Assembly: GCA_963665215.2 (NCBI GenBank)
Contig: CAXXWW010000002.1
Span: 124,001 to 188,000 of the forward strand
DNA length: 64,000 bases
DNA from: G963665215 sp963665215
GTDB taxonomy: Bacteria; Chloroflexota; Dehalococcoidia; Lucifugimonadales; CAUZJF01
Reading direction: 5' to 3'
Under the pieces are notes generated by a model. That model was not told where the DNA came from. It did not search any database and saw only the letters and a program-made list of their open reading frames with translations. Positions 46,877-55,576 of the stretch are shown in pieces (the stretch's first letter is position 1; each line of letters begins with the position of its first letter). A program made the position numbers and the translations under genes.

Positions 46877-47434
46877 GTGCACAAGTGGTGGAACGACCCC
46901 GAGATCGGGTATTATTCCGACGCCCTCGACAACCCCGATTATTACACCCTTGACCAGCTGAAGGACATACTCCGCTCCATCTCGGCCAAGGCCTTCTGCT
47001 TCGTCATCGAGCACGACGGAAGCCCCATCGGCGATTGCTGGCTTCAGCAAATGAACCTGGAGAGGGTCCTGGAACAGAATCAGGGCCGAGACTGCCGTCG
47101 CATCGACCTTGAGATCGAGAAGGAGTTCTGGGGCCGGGGCATCGGCACGGAGGCGATCCACCTGCTGGTGGAGCTAGGGTTCCGGAGGGAGAAAGCCGAC
47201 GCGATCTTCGGGGTCGAGATTACAGACTACAATCCTCGTAGCCTGAAGGCGTTCCAGAAGGCGGGGTTCGAAATCTGCGAGACGATCGCCCGACCAGAGG
47301 GAGGCGAGTCCGGCGTGAGCTACGACGTGGTCCTGATGCGGGAGGGATTCGACCGTGCCGAGGGTGCCGGTCCGGCGGCACTGGCCCGCCTCCGCATGGC
47401 GCTCCCGCCTGTCTCGCCTGCCCGAAAGCCCTAG
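46877..47434 (+). CDS. GNAT-family N-acetyltransferase, N-terminus uncertain
   Basis: 185 residues from GTG 46877. The acetyl-CoA loop is KEFWGRGIGTEAIHLLVELG, and N-P-R-S-L-K-A-F-Q-K-A-G-F is the second motif; the fold is that of the RimJ/AAC(6')-like group. Similarity clearly begins earlier, at R-D-R-V-V-L-R-P-L-T-E-D-D (from about 46832), but no start codon lies in that frame after the TGA at 46802. An ATG in another frame at 46804 suggests an early one-base indel. It converges with the ABC operon and overlaps its last gene by 4 bp. Confidence 0.75.
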   Translation: MHKWWNDPEIGYYSDALDNPDYYTLDQLKDILRSISAKAFCFVIEHDGSPIGDCWLQQMNLERVLEQNQGRDCRRIDLEIEKEFWGRGIGTEAIHLLVELGFRREKADAIFGVEITDYNPRSLKAFQKAGFEICETIARPEGGESGVSYDVVLMREGFDRAEGAGPAALARLRMALPPVSPARKP

Positions 47435-48306
47435 CGTGCCAGGCGGCGCAGTCCCGCCGACGCCAGGTCCACCCCCACGACAAGGACCAGGTAGCACACC
47501 AGCAGCAGGCCGACCTCGTCGTAGTGCAAATAGCTCATGCTCAGCCGGAACTCCCTCCCCAGGCCGCCCGCCGCGACGAACCCCACTACCACCGTGGTCC
47601 GGATTATTACCTCCCACCGGTACAGGAGGTACGTCAGGAGCTGGGGTAGCGCCTGGGGGATGATCCCGTACAGCAGCGTCTGGGCGTTGCTCGCCCCCGC
47701 CGCCCGCAGCGCCCTTGCCGGCCTGGGGTCCAGGTTCTCGACCACCTCTGCCGACAGCTTCCCCAGGATTCCATAGTTGTGCAGCGCCAGGGCCAGCGCC
47801 CCGGCCAGGACCCCCGGCGAAAAGACGAAGATTATGAGCATGGCCCACATCAGTTCCGGCACACCACGTGTGATGGCGAACAGCCCGCGGAGGGCAACGT
47901 ACGGGGCCCCTGCCGCAACGGACCGGGCTCCTCCCAGCTCGCCCAGTGCGAAGTTCCGGGCTGCGGGCAGGAAGGTGAGCAGCGCCCCGGCGCCCGCTAT
48001 GCCAGCCGCCAGCACGCTCATCGCCAGCGTATCGATCGAGAGTCTGGCGGCGTTCGTCCAGGAATCGGCTTCGAGATACGCCGCCGTGCCGCTGGAGCCG
48101 GTCCCCACAAGGTCCCTCACGAATCCGCCCGCGCCGCGCCACGTTTCCTGGCGAAAGAGTCCGGCCAGACCGCTGTCCCCGCCCCAGAGGATGTAGGTCC
48201 AGGAGCCGGCCGCCAGAATGGCGAACCCTAGCACGGAAGCGGAGACCACGTCGAGGCGGGGCCGAGAGCTCCGTGCCCCGTGGTGTGCCGTGGGCTTGTG
48301 GCTCAT
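47431..48306 (-). CDS. ABC transporter permease, PhnE-type (second)
   Basis: 291 residues with about six membrane helices (SVLGFAILAAGSWTYILWGG; MLIIFVFSPGVLAGALALAL; VGLLLVCYLVLVVGVDLASA). The coupling loop ALRAAGASNAQTLLYGIIPQ matches the EAA motif of phosphonate-type permeases. ATG 48306 overlaps the stop of the first permease (ATGA), so translation is coupled. With 48303-49100 it would form the heterodimeric channel. Confidence 0.85.
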   Translation of the reverse strand: MSHKPTAHHGARSSRPRLDVVSASVLGFAILAAGSWTYILWGGDSGLAGLFRQETWRGAGGFVRDLVGTGSSGTAAYLEADSWTNAARLSIDTLAMSVLAAGIAGAGALLTFLPAARNFALGELGGARSVAAGAPYVALRGLFAITRGVPELMWAMLIIFVFSPGVLAGALALALHNYGILGKLSAEVVENLDPRPARALRAAGASNAQTLLYGIIPQALPQLLTYLLYRWEVIIRTTVVVGFVAAGGLGREFRLSMSYLHYDEVGLLLVCYLVLVVGVDLASAGLRRLAR

Positions 48307-49100
48307 GAGACCAGCCTCCTGCGCACCGCGCTGCTCCAGAGGTCGACCAGGGCCACCAGCCCCACGAGAAACAGCAGCAGCGTCCACACCTGGCCATACA
48401 GCAGGTCGTCCAGAGAAAGCTGGATCTGGTAGCCGAGGCCGGCGATGCCCACGAAGCTGAAGATGGCCGCCGAGCGGATGGCGCACTCAAAGCGATAAAA
48501 GGCGTAGCTCGCCATGTCCGGCAGGGCCATCGGCAGGCGGCCGTAGAGCAGCACCTTGAGCTCGGACGCCCCGGAAGACCGCAGGCTGCTCAGCGGCTCC
48601 TGTCGCACATCGTTAAGGACCTCAGCGAAGATCCTTCCCAGAATCCCCGAATAGGGGAGCGCCAGCGCCAGGACGGCCGCTATGGGCGAAAACCCGATGG
48701 CCACGACGAACAGCCAGGCCCACACCAGCTCGTGGACTGAGCGCAGAGACCCCAAGATGAACCGCACGCCCGATACGCTTGCCCACCGCGCCCAGCGGGA
48801 CTCCGCCAGAACTCCGGATGACAGTATGCCCAGGGGCAGGCCCAGGCCCAGGGCCAGAGTCATACCGGCGACCGCATAGGCAACCGTGGTCCACGCGGCC
48901 TCCGCGGCCAGGCGAAGAAAGGGTGGTGACAGGTCGAGAGAGAATATGGCGCCCAGAATCTGAGCGAGCGCCCGTGCGCCCCCGGGGTGGAGGATGTCCC
49001 GGCTCCAGGGAACGGAAGTGAGACTCCACGCCACCGCACCCAGAAGCAAAAGGGTGAGAAGCCCCCGTCCCTCGAGTAACCTGAAGCTAATCAGCGACAT
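48303..49100 (-). CDS. ABC transporter permease, PhnE-type (first)
   Basis: 265 residues, about six membrane helices, with the EAA loop SLRSSGASELKVLLYGRLPM. It is a paralogue of the next permease. The ATG at 49100 lies inside the end of the ATPase gene (14-bp overlap). Confidence 0.85.
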   Translation of the reverse strand: MSLISFRLLEGRGLLTLLLLGAVAWSLTSVPWSRDILHPGGARALAQILGAIFSLDLSPPFLRLAAEAAWTTVAYAVAGMTLALGLGLPLGILSSGVLAESRWARWASVSGVRFILGSLRSVHELVWAWLFVVAIGFSPIAAVLALALPYSGILGRIFAEVLNDVRQEPLSSLRSSGASELKVLLYGRLPMALPDMASYAFYRFECAIRSAAIFSFVGIAGLGYQIQLSLDDLLYGQVWTLLLFLVGLVALVDLWSSAVRRRLVS

Positions 49101-49866
49101 CGACCTCGAGTCCACGCAGCTCGTAGAGCTCCCGCAGCGCATCCTGGGACAGCTCGTGGACCGGCGTATCGAATAGCAGAACCCCGTTTCTCAAGCCCAC
49201 CACCCGCGAGAAGTAGTCTCGGGCATGCTCAATTGAGTGGAGGCTGGCGATCAGGGTCTTGCCCGTGTCTCCGGCGATGCTGGACAAGAGCCCCATCAGG
49301 TCCGTGGCCCGCGCCGGGTCTAGGGACGCGACCGGCTCATCGGCGATGATCACCCTGGGGTCTTGGACCAGGAGACGGGCGATGGCGACCCGCTGCTGCT
49401 CACCGCCCGACAGCCTCGACGTGCGCTCGAAAAGCCGGTCGGCGAGACCCACCCTCTCTATCGCAGCCGCCGCCAGATGACGGTCTCTGGGCGTCACCAG
49501 CGACACCAGCGAGCGCAGCAGACCCCACTGGCCCAGGCGACCCGCCAGCACGTTGTGGACCACACTGAGATGGGGTACCAGGTCGAGCTGCTGATGGATG
49601 ACGCCCACCAGGCTAGAGAGCTCTCTTCCAGGCCCGAGCTCGGACAGAGCCTGTCCGTCCAGGGATATACTCCCAGCGCTGGGCTGAATGATGCCGGCCA
49701 TCAGATGGAGCAGGGTCGTCTTGCCGCTACCGCTGGGGCCCGCCACCGCGACGGCCTCCCCCGCCCCTATGGTGAGGGAGAGCGGCGCCAGGGCAACCCT
49801 CCCGGGATAGGACTTGGTGACCGACTCCAGGCGGAAAATACGCTCACTGTTGGCCTGCTGACTCAC
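49087..49866 (-). CDS. ABC transporter ATPase, PhnC-type
   Basis: 259 residues. Walker A GPSGSGKTT (43-51), Q-loop in VGVIHQQLDLVP, signature LSGGEQQRVAIARLL, Walker B VIIADEPVASLD, and the switch His in ASLHSIEHA. The GTG start overlaps the stop of the binding-protein gene by 1 base (TAGTG). PhnC-like ATPases serve phosphonate, phosphite and selenate-type systems alike, so the substrate must come from the binding protein. Confidence 0.9.
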   Translation of the reverse strand: MSQQANSERIFRLESVTKSYPGRVALAPLSLTIGAGEAVAVAGPSGSGKTTLLHLMAGIIQPSAGSISLDGQALSELGPGRELSSLVGVIHQQLDLVPHLSVVHNVLAGRLGQWGLLRSLVSLVTPRDRHLAAAAIERVGLADRLFERTSRLSGGEQQRVAIARLLVQDPRVIIADEPVASLDPARATDLMGLLSSIAGDTGKTLIASLHSIEHARDYFSRVVGLRNGVLLFDTPVHELSQDALRELYELRGLEVDVAD

Positions 49867-50738
49867 TATTCGATGATCCCCAGGGCTTCGGCCACGTCCT
49901 GGATTGCCCCGTAGTTGGCGTTCTCGGTAGGTATAAATCGGTCGGCGGAGAAGAGCTCCAGGATCTCAGGTCGCTCGGTCTCTGCGGAGACAAGGGCCTG
50001 AAGGACCCATTCCTTGAACCCGGCGCCAAATCGCTTCTCCACGTCGCCGCGAATGGTCCAGTTGTAGTCGTAGTATGCGGGAGTGATGTGAATCACCCCC
50101 ACCTTGCTCGTGTCCACCCTGCCCTCGGTGATCGCCGCCTCCCAGACGGCCTGGTTGAGCGCACCCGCCTGGAACGCCCCGCTCTCCACCAGCTTCCACG
50201 TCTTGTCATGTGATCCCGAGAAATTAGGCAATGACCTTAGCTCGGTGTCGGGGTCGACTCCCGCCATCAGAAGGAAGTGGCGCGGCATCAGATGTCCAGA
50301 CGTCGACAGCTCGCTGCCGAAGGTGAAGGTAAGCCCTTTGAGCTCCCCCAGCTCGTCGACGTCCAGCCCGGACTGCACGATGAACACGGAGCGGAACGCT
50401 CGGTCCCTCGGCCTCTGGGCCAGCGCCACCGAGCCGGGGACCTCCCGGCGGGCCATCACCCCGGTCAGACCGCCGAACCACCCAAGCTGGATAGCATCCT
50501 GCTTGAAGGCGATGACGGTGGCGGCGTAGTCAACGGTAGGCACGTACTGGACGTCCACTCCGAGCTGCCGGGCAAGGTATTCGGTGAGCCCATCGTATCT
50601 GCGCGCGAGTCTGGTGGCGTTCTGGTCCGGTATCCCCGCGACGTAAAGCGTGTGTTCAGAGCCGTCCCCACCCCCGCAGGACGACGCAAATATGGCGGCC
50701 GCAACCGCGGCCAGGGCCGTGGCGACGCCCGCGTTCAT
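49866..50738 (-). CDS. PhnD-like binding lipoprotein, putative selenate ABC transporter
   Basis: 290 residues; lipobox A-S-S-C21 anchors it outside the membrane. VAGIPDQNATRLARRYDGLT, VDYAATVIAFKQDAIQLGWF with G-G-L-T-G-V, and SELSTSGHLMPRHFLLMAGV with F-S-G-S-H-D-K-T are those I know from the PhnD-like family annotated as putative selenate ABC transporter substrate-binding protein (TIGR04553), which is associated with selenium-using bacteria. The assignment is by recalled motif; phosphonate is the fallback. First gene of a four-gene operon (binding protein, ATPase, two permeases) with all junctions overlapping. The two UGA-containing redoxins in this window give it a reason to be here. Confidence 0.72.
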   Translation of the reverse strand: MNAGVATALAAVAAAIFASSCGGGDGSEHTLYVAGIPDQNATRLARRYDGLTEYLARQLGVDVQYVPTVDYAATVIAFKQDAIQLGWFGGLTGVMARREVPGSVALAQRPRDRAFRSVFIVQSGLDVDELGELKGLTFTFGSELSTSGHLMPRHFLLMAGVDPDTELRSLPNFSGSHDKTWKLVESGAFQAGALNQAVWEAAITEGRVDTSKVGVIHITPAYYDYNWTIRGDVEKRFGAGFKEWVLQALVSAETERPEILELFSADRFIPTENANYGAIQDVAEALGIIE

Positions 50739-50932
50739 GTCCGGGCCTCAAACGTTTCTTCACCCACGTCTATTAAATATCTTAATTGGGGTCATATCCT
50801 GAGTCAATACATCGCCCCTTCGACCGGGGCCGCGCACAACGTTGACAATGGCACAGATTGGGCCGAGAATCGCAGGAACAAGGGGATTGATGACTGCTGC
50901 CCGCGGCCAATCGGGGAGCAAGGAGTGGGACC

Positions 50933-51802
50933 ATGCGGCTGGGCGTTGTGTTTCCTCAGAACGAAATAGGCGCGGACCCGATTGCCGTGCGGGACTATGC
51001 TCAGGCCGCCGAGGCGCTCGGCTACCACCACCTCCTGGCCTACGACCATGTCCTCGGCGCTAACACGGACAGCTGCCCCGGGTGGCGAGGGGCGTACGGG
51101 CACACAGACATGTTCCACGAGCCGCTGGTGCTTTTCGGTTATCTGGCCGGCGTTACCCAGAGGCTGGAGCTGGTCAACGGCATCCTGATCCTACCCCAAC
51201 GACAGACCGCGCTGATTGCCAAACAGGCCGCGGAGATAGACGTCTTGAGCGGAGGCCGGCTGAGGCTGGGCATCGGCATCGGATGGAACGACGTGGAGTT
51301 TGAGGCCCTGGGCGAGGACTTTCACAACCGGGGGCGGCGCTCGGAAGAGCAGATCGAGGTGCTTAGACTGCTGTGGACTCAGGAGCTTGTGACCTTCCAC
51401 GGAAGGTGGCACAAGATCACCGACGCCGGAATCAACCCCCTGCCGGTCCAGCGCCCCATTCCCGTTTGGATCGGCGGGATGGCGGGCAAGGTCATTCGGC
51501 GAATCGCCAGGGTAGGCGACGGTTGGATGCCTCAGGGAAGGGCCGACGACCGGTTTCGCGCGCTCCTGGACAGTATGCACGCCCACGCCCGTGAGGCGGG
51601 CCGGGCCCCGAACGAGATTGGCGTCGACGGTCGAGTAAATATTGCCCGCCGGTCCCCGGAAGAATGGGCCGCGGACCTCGCCGCGTGGAGGGACGCCGGG
51701 GCGACCCATGCCTCGGTGACCACCACGGGCGCGGGGCTGGCCTCGCCCGACGGCCACATCGACGCAATTCGCGCCTTCAAGGAGGCGACGGCAGATGTCT
51801 AA
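50933..51802 (+). CDS. LLM-class F420-dependent oxidoreductase
   Basis: 289 residues, luciferase-like TIM barrel. LGVVFPQNEIGADPIAVRDY, L-A-Y-D-H-V, the core IDVLSGGRLRLGIGIGWNDV and PVWIGGMAGKVIRRIARVGD are diagnostic. ATG 50933 follows AAGGAG. These enzymes use F420 or FMN on varied substrates; SAR202-type Chloroflexota often have many. It diverges from the ABC operon, with about 190 bp between them. Confidence 0.9.
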   Translation: MRLGVVFPQNEIGADPIAVRDYAQAAEALGYHHLLAYDHVLGANTDSCPGWRGAYGHTDMFHEPLVLFGYLAGVTQRLELVNGILILPQRQTALIAKQAAEIDVLSGGRLRLGIGIGWNDVEFEALGEDFHNRGRRSEEQIEVLRLLWTQELVTFHGRWHKITDAGINPLPVQRPIPVWIGGMAGKVIRRIARVGDGWMPQGRADDRFRALLDSMHAHAREAGRAPNEIGVDGRVNIARRSPEEWAADLAAWRDAGATHASVTTTGAGLASPDGHIDAIRAFKEATADV

Positions 51803-51936
51803 CCTGTAGGTGGGTGCGGCACATGGCGTTTCAGAAACATCTCCTCGCTGACGGGGGGCTCCTTTGGGCAAAGGGCGGCGGGAAAGTCTTGCATCTAACA
51901 TGCGACTCTTGTTACAGTCATCCTCGACCCCACCCC

Positions 51937-52430
51937 AGGTGGATGGAGATCAGGACAGCTCTTCGACTCCCCTGTCCGCTTGCGGAGAGGGGCCAGGGAT
52001 GAGGTCAAGTGGCGTTTCAGGAAAACCTCACTCCAGGTGGATGGAGATCAGGATCAGCTCTCCGACTCCCCTGTCCGCTGGCGGAGAGGGGCCAGAGGTG
52101 AGGTCAATTGGCGTTTCAGGAACACCTCATCCCAGGTGGATGGAGATCAGGAACAGCTCTCCGACTCCCCTGCCCGCTGGCGGAGAAGGGGAGGGGGTGA
52201 GGTCAAGTGGCGTTTCAGGAACACCTCACCACAGGTGGATGGAGATCAGGATCAGCTCTCCGACTCCCCTCTCCGCTGGCGGAGAGGGGCCAGGGGTGAG
52301 GTCAAGTGGCGTTTCAGGAACACCTCACCACAGGTGGATGGAGATCAGGACCAGCTCTTCGACTCCCCTGTCCCGTTGCGGAGAGGGGCCAGGGGTGAGG
52401 TCACAGTGGCGTCTCTAGCCACGGCAGGCC
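51937..52430. repeat. Tandem repeat, five units of 98-99 bp
   Basis: Units begin AGGTGGATGGAGATCAGGA at 51937, 52035, 52134, 52233 and 52332 and contain CTCTCCGACTCCCCTG, GGCGGAGAGGGGCCAG and GGCGTTTCAGGAACACCTCA. The three middle units differ at a few positions; the outer ones are more diverged. Because 99 is a multiple of three and the units lack stops, two plus-strand frames stay open, but there is no ribosome site and no codon bias, so I read it as non-coding. It fills the gap 51803-52499 between the LLM gene and gcvT. Confidence 0.9.
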
Positions 52431-52499
52431 CTGCGGCCCTCGACCCTTATTCCGCCGCCGGTCGTCGCCGGGGCAACTGTACTTGGAGGTAGCGGGTCG

Positions 52500-53609
52500 G
52501 TGGAGATGGAGCGTTCCACGCAAATGAAGCGTACCCCTCTCTTCGAGTCCCACGTTGGCTTGGGCGCGCGCATGGTCCCCTTTGCCGAATGGGACATGCC
52601 GGTCCAGTACGCGGGCATCCTCGACGAAGCCAGGGCGGTCCGGACGGGCGCTGGTCTCTTCGACGTGTCCCACATGGGCCGGGTAAGCATAGAGGGCCCA
52701 GCTGCGGCGAGCTTCTTGGACCGTGTGCTCAGCTCCGATGTCCCCGGCATGAGGGTGGGACGTGCCCGCTACGGCTTCATCTGCAACGAGGAGGGCGGCA
52801 TCATCGACGACTGTATCATCTACCGCAGGGACCGGGACCGGTTTCTGCTGGTACCCAACGCCGGCAACACAGCAGGGGTCCTGGAATGGCTCTCAAGGTG
52901 GAGTCCGTCGGAGCGAGAGGTGCGGGTAGAGGACGTCACGTCCGGTCTGGCGATGATCGCGAACCAGGGCCCGCGGGCCGCGGAGATGATGGAAGGCCTG
53001 ACTCCCGACAATATATCGTCGTTGAGGCCCTTCTCGGCCGTGGAAATGCGGATCGGCGGCGTCGAATCGCTGGTGGCGCGCACCGGCTACACCGGAGAGG
53101 ATGGATTTGAGCTCATCGTGCCTCGGGAGAGCGCGGCCGAGGTTTGGCGTCTCCTGATCGAGAGTGGGGCTACGCCCTGCGGGCTCGGCGCCAGGGACGT
53201 CCTGAGACTGGAGGCCGGCTTGCTTCTCCACGGCAACGATATGGACCCCGCCACCAACCCCTACGAGGCGGGCCTGGACAGGTTCGTGGACCCAGACCGC
53301 GGAGGATACATAGCGGGAGAGGCGTTACGGCGCGTCCGCGACCAAGGTCCAAGCAGGGTCCTGGTGGGCTTCAACATGGTCGGAAGGGGCATCGCCAGGC
53401 ACGGCCACCCCATCATGGACGGCCCGGACCAGATCGGCTCGGTCACCAGCGGGACCTACTCGCCCACCCTTGACAGGAATATAGGTTTGGGCTATGTTCC
53501 TACCGGCTTCGCTCCACCAGGGACCCGGTTCGAGATCGACGTCAGGGGCCGGCGCGTTGAGGCGGAAGTGGCCACCCTCCCATTCTACTCGCGGAGAAAG
53601 AGCGCATGA
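52500..53609 (+). CDS. gcvT: Glycine cleavage system T protein (aminomethyltransferase)
   Basis: 369 residues. RTPLFESHVGLGARMVPFAE, YAGILDEARAVRTGAGLFDV, GIIDDCIIYRRD, the catalytic-region Asp in ARDVLRLEAGLLLHGNDM, and the C-terminal GTYSPTLDRNIGLGYVP are typical. It transfers the aminomethyl group from lipoyl-GcvH to tetrahydrofolate, releasing ammonia. GTG 52500 has GGAGG 10 nt upstream; ATG 52506 or 52524 are alternatives. First of four gcv genes; gcvL is not in the window. Confidence 0.95.
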   Translation: MEMERSTQMKRTPLFESHVGLGARMVPFAEWDMPVQYAGILDEARAVRTGAGLFDVSHMGRVSIEGPAAASFLDRVLSSDVPGMRVGRARYGFICNEEGGIIDDCIIYRRDRDRFLLVPNAGNTAGVLEWLSRWSPSEREVRVEDVTSGLAMIANQGPRAAEMMEGLTPDNISSLRPFSAVEMRIGGVESLVARTGYTGEDGFELIVPRESAAEVWRLLIESGATPCGLGARDVLRLEAGLLLHGNDMDPATNPYEAGLDRFVDPDRGGYIAGEALRRVRDQGPSRVLVGFNMVGRGIARHGHPIMDGPDQIGSVTSGTYSPTLDRNIGLGYVPTGFAPPGTRFEIDVRGRRVEAEVATLPFYSRRKSA

Positions 53610-53995
53610 ATCCGCCCGACCTCAAATACTCGGAGGAGCATGAGTGGGTACGCGTCGAATCGGGTGACCTGGCTGTAATGGGAGTTACCGCGTTTGCCGC
53701 CGAAAGTCTCGGCGACGTCGTGTTTCTGGAGTTGCCTCAGGCGGACACCGAGCTCACCCAGTCCGAGAAGCTGGGCGAGGTCGAGTCGGTTAAGGCGGTA
53801 TCCGACATCTACTCCCCCATCAGCGGGCGCGTGCTCGAGGTCAACCAGCAGGCCGTCGACAACCCCGAGCTGGTCAACGAAAGTCCCTACGACTCCGGAT
53901 GGCTTCTCAAGGTGACCATCAGCGACCCCGCAGAGCTGGACAAGCTGATGACCTCCGAGCAGTACGAAGCCTTCCTGGCTTCCCAGGAGAACTAG
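53606..53995 (+). CDS. gcvH: Glycine cleavage system H protein
   Basis: 129 residues. The lipoyl-accepting Lys63 lies in LGEVESVKAVSDIYSP. YSEEHEWVRVE at the N-terminus and NESPYDSGWLLKVTISDPAE at the C-terminus are family hallmarks. Its ATG overlaps the gcvT stop (ATGA), so translation is coupled. Confidence 0.96.
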   Translation: MNPPDLKYSEEHEWVRVESGDLAVMGVTAFAAESLGDVVFLELPQADTELTQSEKLGEVESVKAVSDIYSPISGRVLEVNQQAVDNPELVNESPYDSGWLLKVTISDPAELDKLMTSEQYEAFLASQEN

Positions 53996-54004
53996 CTCCG
54001 CCCC

Positions 54005-55333
54005 ATGCAGAGTGCCGGCTTCACATCGCCTTACAGCCCGCATACCGACGCTGACCGCAGCGTGATGCTCAAGGCGATCGGCGTGTCCTCGGTGGAGGAG
54101 CTCTTCCAGGACATACCACCCCAGCATCGCAGCCCCATCCTGAACATACCCGACCCCCTGCCTGAGCTCGATCTTCGCCGCGAGATCGAGGCCATGGCCG
54201 GAGAGAACGTCGTGCCGGGCGACTACCCCTGCTTTCTCGGCGGGGGCACATACCGCCATCACGTGCCGGCCGTCGTCCGCCAGATAGCCGGCCGCGGCGA
54301 GTACATGACCTCCTACACCCCCTACCAGCCGGAGGTTGCCCAGGGGACCCTGCAGACCACCTACGAGTTCCAGTCTCTGGTCAGCCAGCTTACCGGGATG
54401 GAGGTCGCAAACGCCGGAATGTACGAAGGGGCCACCGCCCTTGCAGAGGCCGCCCTGATGGCAGCACGCATTACCAGGCGCGAACGGATAGCGGTCCTCG
54501 ACTCGGTCTCCCCCAGCTACATGCAGGTGCTGCGGACCTATTCGCAGGGGCCCGGCCTCACGCTGGACAGCGTAACCAGCGCCACCGACCCTCTGAGTAC
54601 CGAAACAGCGTGCCTGATCGTGCAACAGCCCAACTTTTATGGCTACTTGGAGGACCTCGAGGGGCTGGCCGAGAGGGCCCACGCCCAGGGTGCGCTGCTG
54701 GTGGTGTGCTCCGACCCGATAGCCCTGGGGATGTTCAAGCCGCCCGGCGACTACGACGCCGATATCGTGGTGGCCGAGGGCCAGTCCCTTGGGGTAGCGC
54801 CCTCATACGGCGGCCCGTACGTCGGATTCTTCGCCTGCAAGGAGCGGCACCTGCGCCAGATGCCGGGGCGAATCGTCGGCAAGACGGTGGACACTCAGGG
54901 AAGGACCGGCTATGTCCTGACCCTCCAGACCCGCGAGCAGCACATCCGGAGAGAGAGGGCCACATCCAATATCTGCACCAGCGTGGCTCTCATCGCCCTG
55001 GTGACCACGGCCTATATGGCGGCGCAGGGCAGGCGCGGGCTGAGGCACGTCGCCGAGCTATGCTATCACAAGGCCCACTATGCGGCCTCCCTCATCGAGC
55101 GTATTCCAGGCTACTCGCTGCCCTTCGATGGCACCTTCTTCCGCGAGTTCGTCGTGACCTGCCCGCTCCCGCCGGCCGAGACCAATGAGCGGTTGCTTGA
55201 GCGAGGCATTATTGGCGGCCTGGATGTAAGCCCCTCGGTCGACAACGGGATGCTGCTTTGCGTCAGCGAAGCCAACTCCCGTGCTGAGATCGACTCTCTC
55301 GCCGAAGCGCTGGCCGAGATAGGTGTGGGCTAG
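54005..55333 (+). CDS. gcvPA: Glycine decarboxylase (P protein) subunit 1
   Basis: 442 residues. PHTDADRSVMLKAIGVSSVE, FLGGGTYRHHVPAVVRQIAG, SYTPYQPEVAQGTLQTTYEF and the later SYGGPYVGFFACKERHLRQMPGR segment are those of the N-terminal half of P protein. In the two-subunit type this chain lacks the PLP Lys, which is in subunit 2. Starts 9 bp after gcvH. Confidence 0.95.
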   Translation: MQSAGFTSPYSPHTDADRSVMLKAIGVSSVEELFQDIPPQHRSPILNIPDPLPELDLRREIEAMAGENVVPGDYPCFLGGGTYRHHVPAVVRQIAGRGEYMTSYTPYQPEVAQGTLQTTYEFQSLVSQLTGMEVANAGMYEGATALAEAALMAARITRRERIAVLDSVSPSYMQVLRTYSQGPGLTLDSVTSATDPLSTETACLIVQQPNFYGYLEDLEGLAERAHAQGALLVVCSDPIALGMFKPPGDYDADIVVAEGQSLGVAPSYGGPYVGFFACKERHLRQMPGRIVGKTVDTQGRTGYVLTLQTREQHIRRERATSNICTSVALIALVTTAYMAAQGRRGLRHVAELCYHKAHYAASLIERIPGYSLPFDGTFFREFVVTCPLPPAETNERLLERGIIGGLDVSPSVDNGMLLCVSEANSRAEIDSLAEALAEIGVG

Positions 55334-55379
55334 TCGTATGTGCACAAGGCGCTGGTGGACAACGGAGTACATGGGGGAG

Positions 55380-55500
55380 TGCAGAGGGGGCAAAGCCCCC
55401 GGCGCCTGTCCTGAGCTTGTCGAATGGCAAGGGGTATGGGGAATTCCCTATACCCCCAAAGGGCGGGCGGGATATGATGACATCATACCAAGGTTGACTT
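55380..55500. promoter_or_regulatory. Cluster of palindromes between gcvPA and gcvPB
   Basis: In order: hairpin GGGGGC-AAA-GCCCCC (near 55387-55401), part of the CCTGAGCTTGTCGAA repeat family, a near-palindrome GGGGTATGGGGAATTCCC-TATACCCC (near 55431-55456), and TATGATGACATCATA (near 55473-55487), symmetrical apart from its central base. The last two are operator-like. The 243-bp gap breaks an otherwise tightly packed operon, so gcvPB may have its own control. Confidence 0.4.
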
Positions 55501-55576
55501 AGCACTAGCAGGCTCTGAGCTTGCCCATGGAAATGCGCCGCCGCGCAGAGGAATTGATGAGACCGCCAACGGCCCA

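Noticed and set aside
51937..52430. Possible CRISPR array
   Set aside because: The whole 99-bp unit repeats; there are no unique spacers and no cas genes.
51864..52492. Repeat-peptide reading frames across the 99-bp tandem array
   Set aside because: Two frames are open at once simply because the unit is 99 bp and stop-free; no start signal or codon bias.
52431..52499. Glycine riboswitch before gcvT
   Set aside because: None of the conserved glycine aptamer blocks are present.
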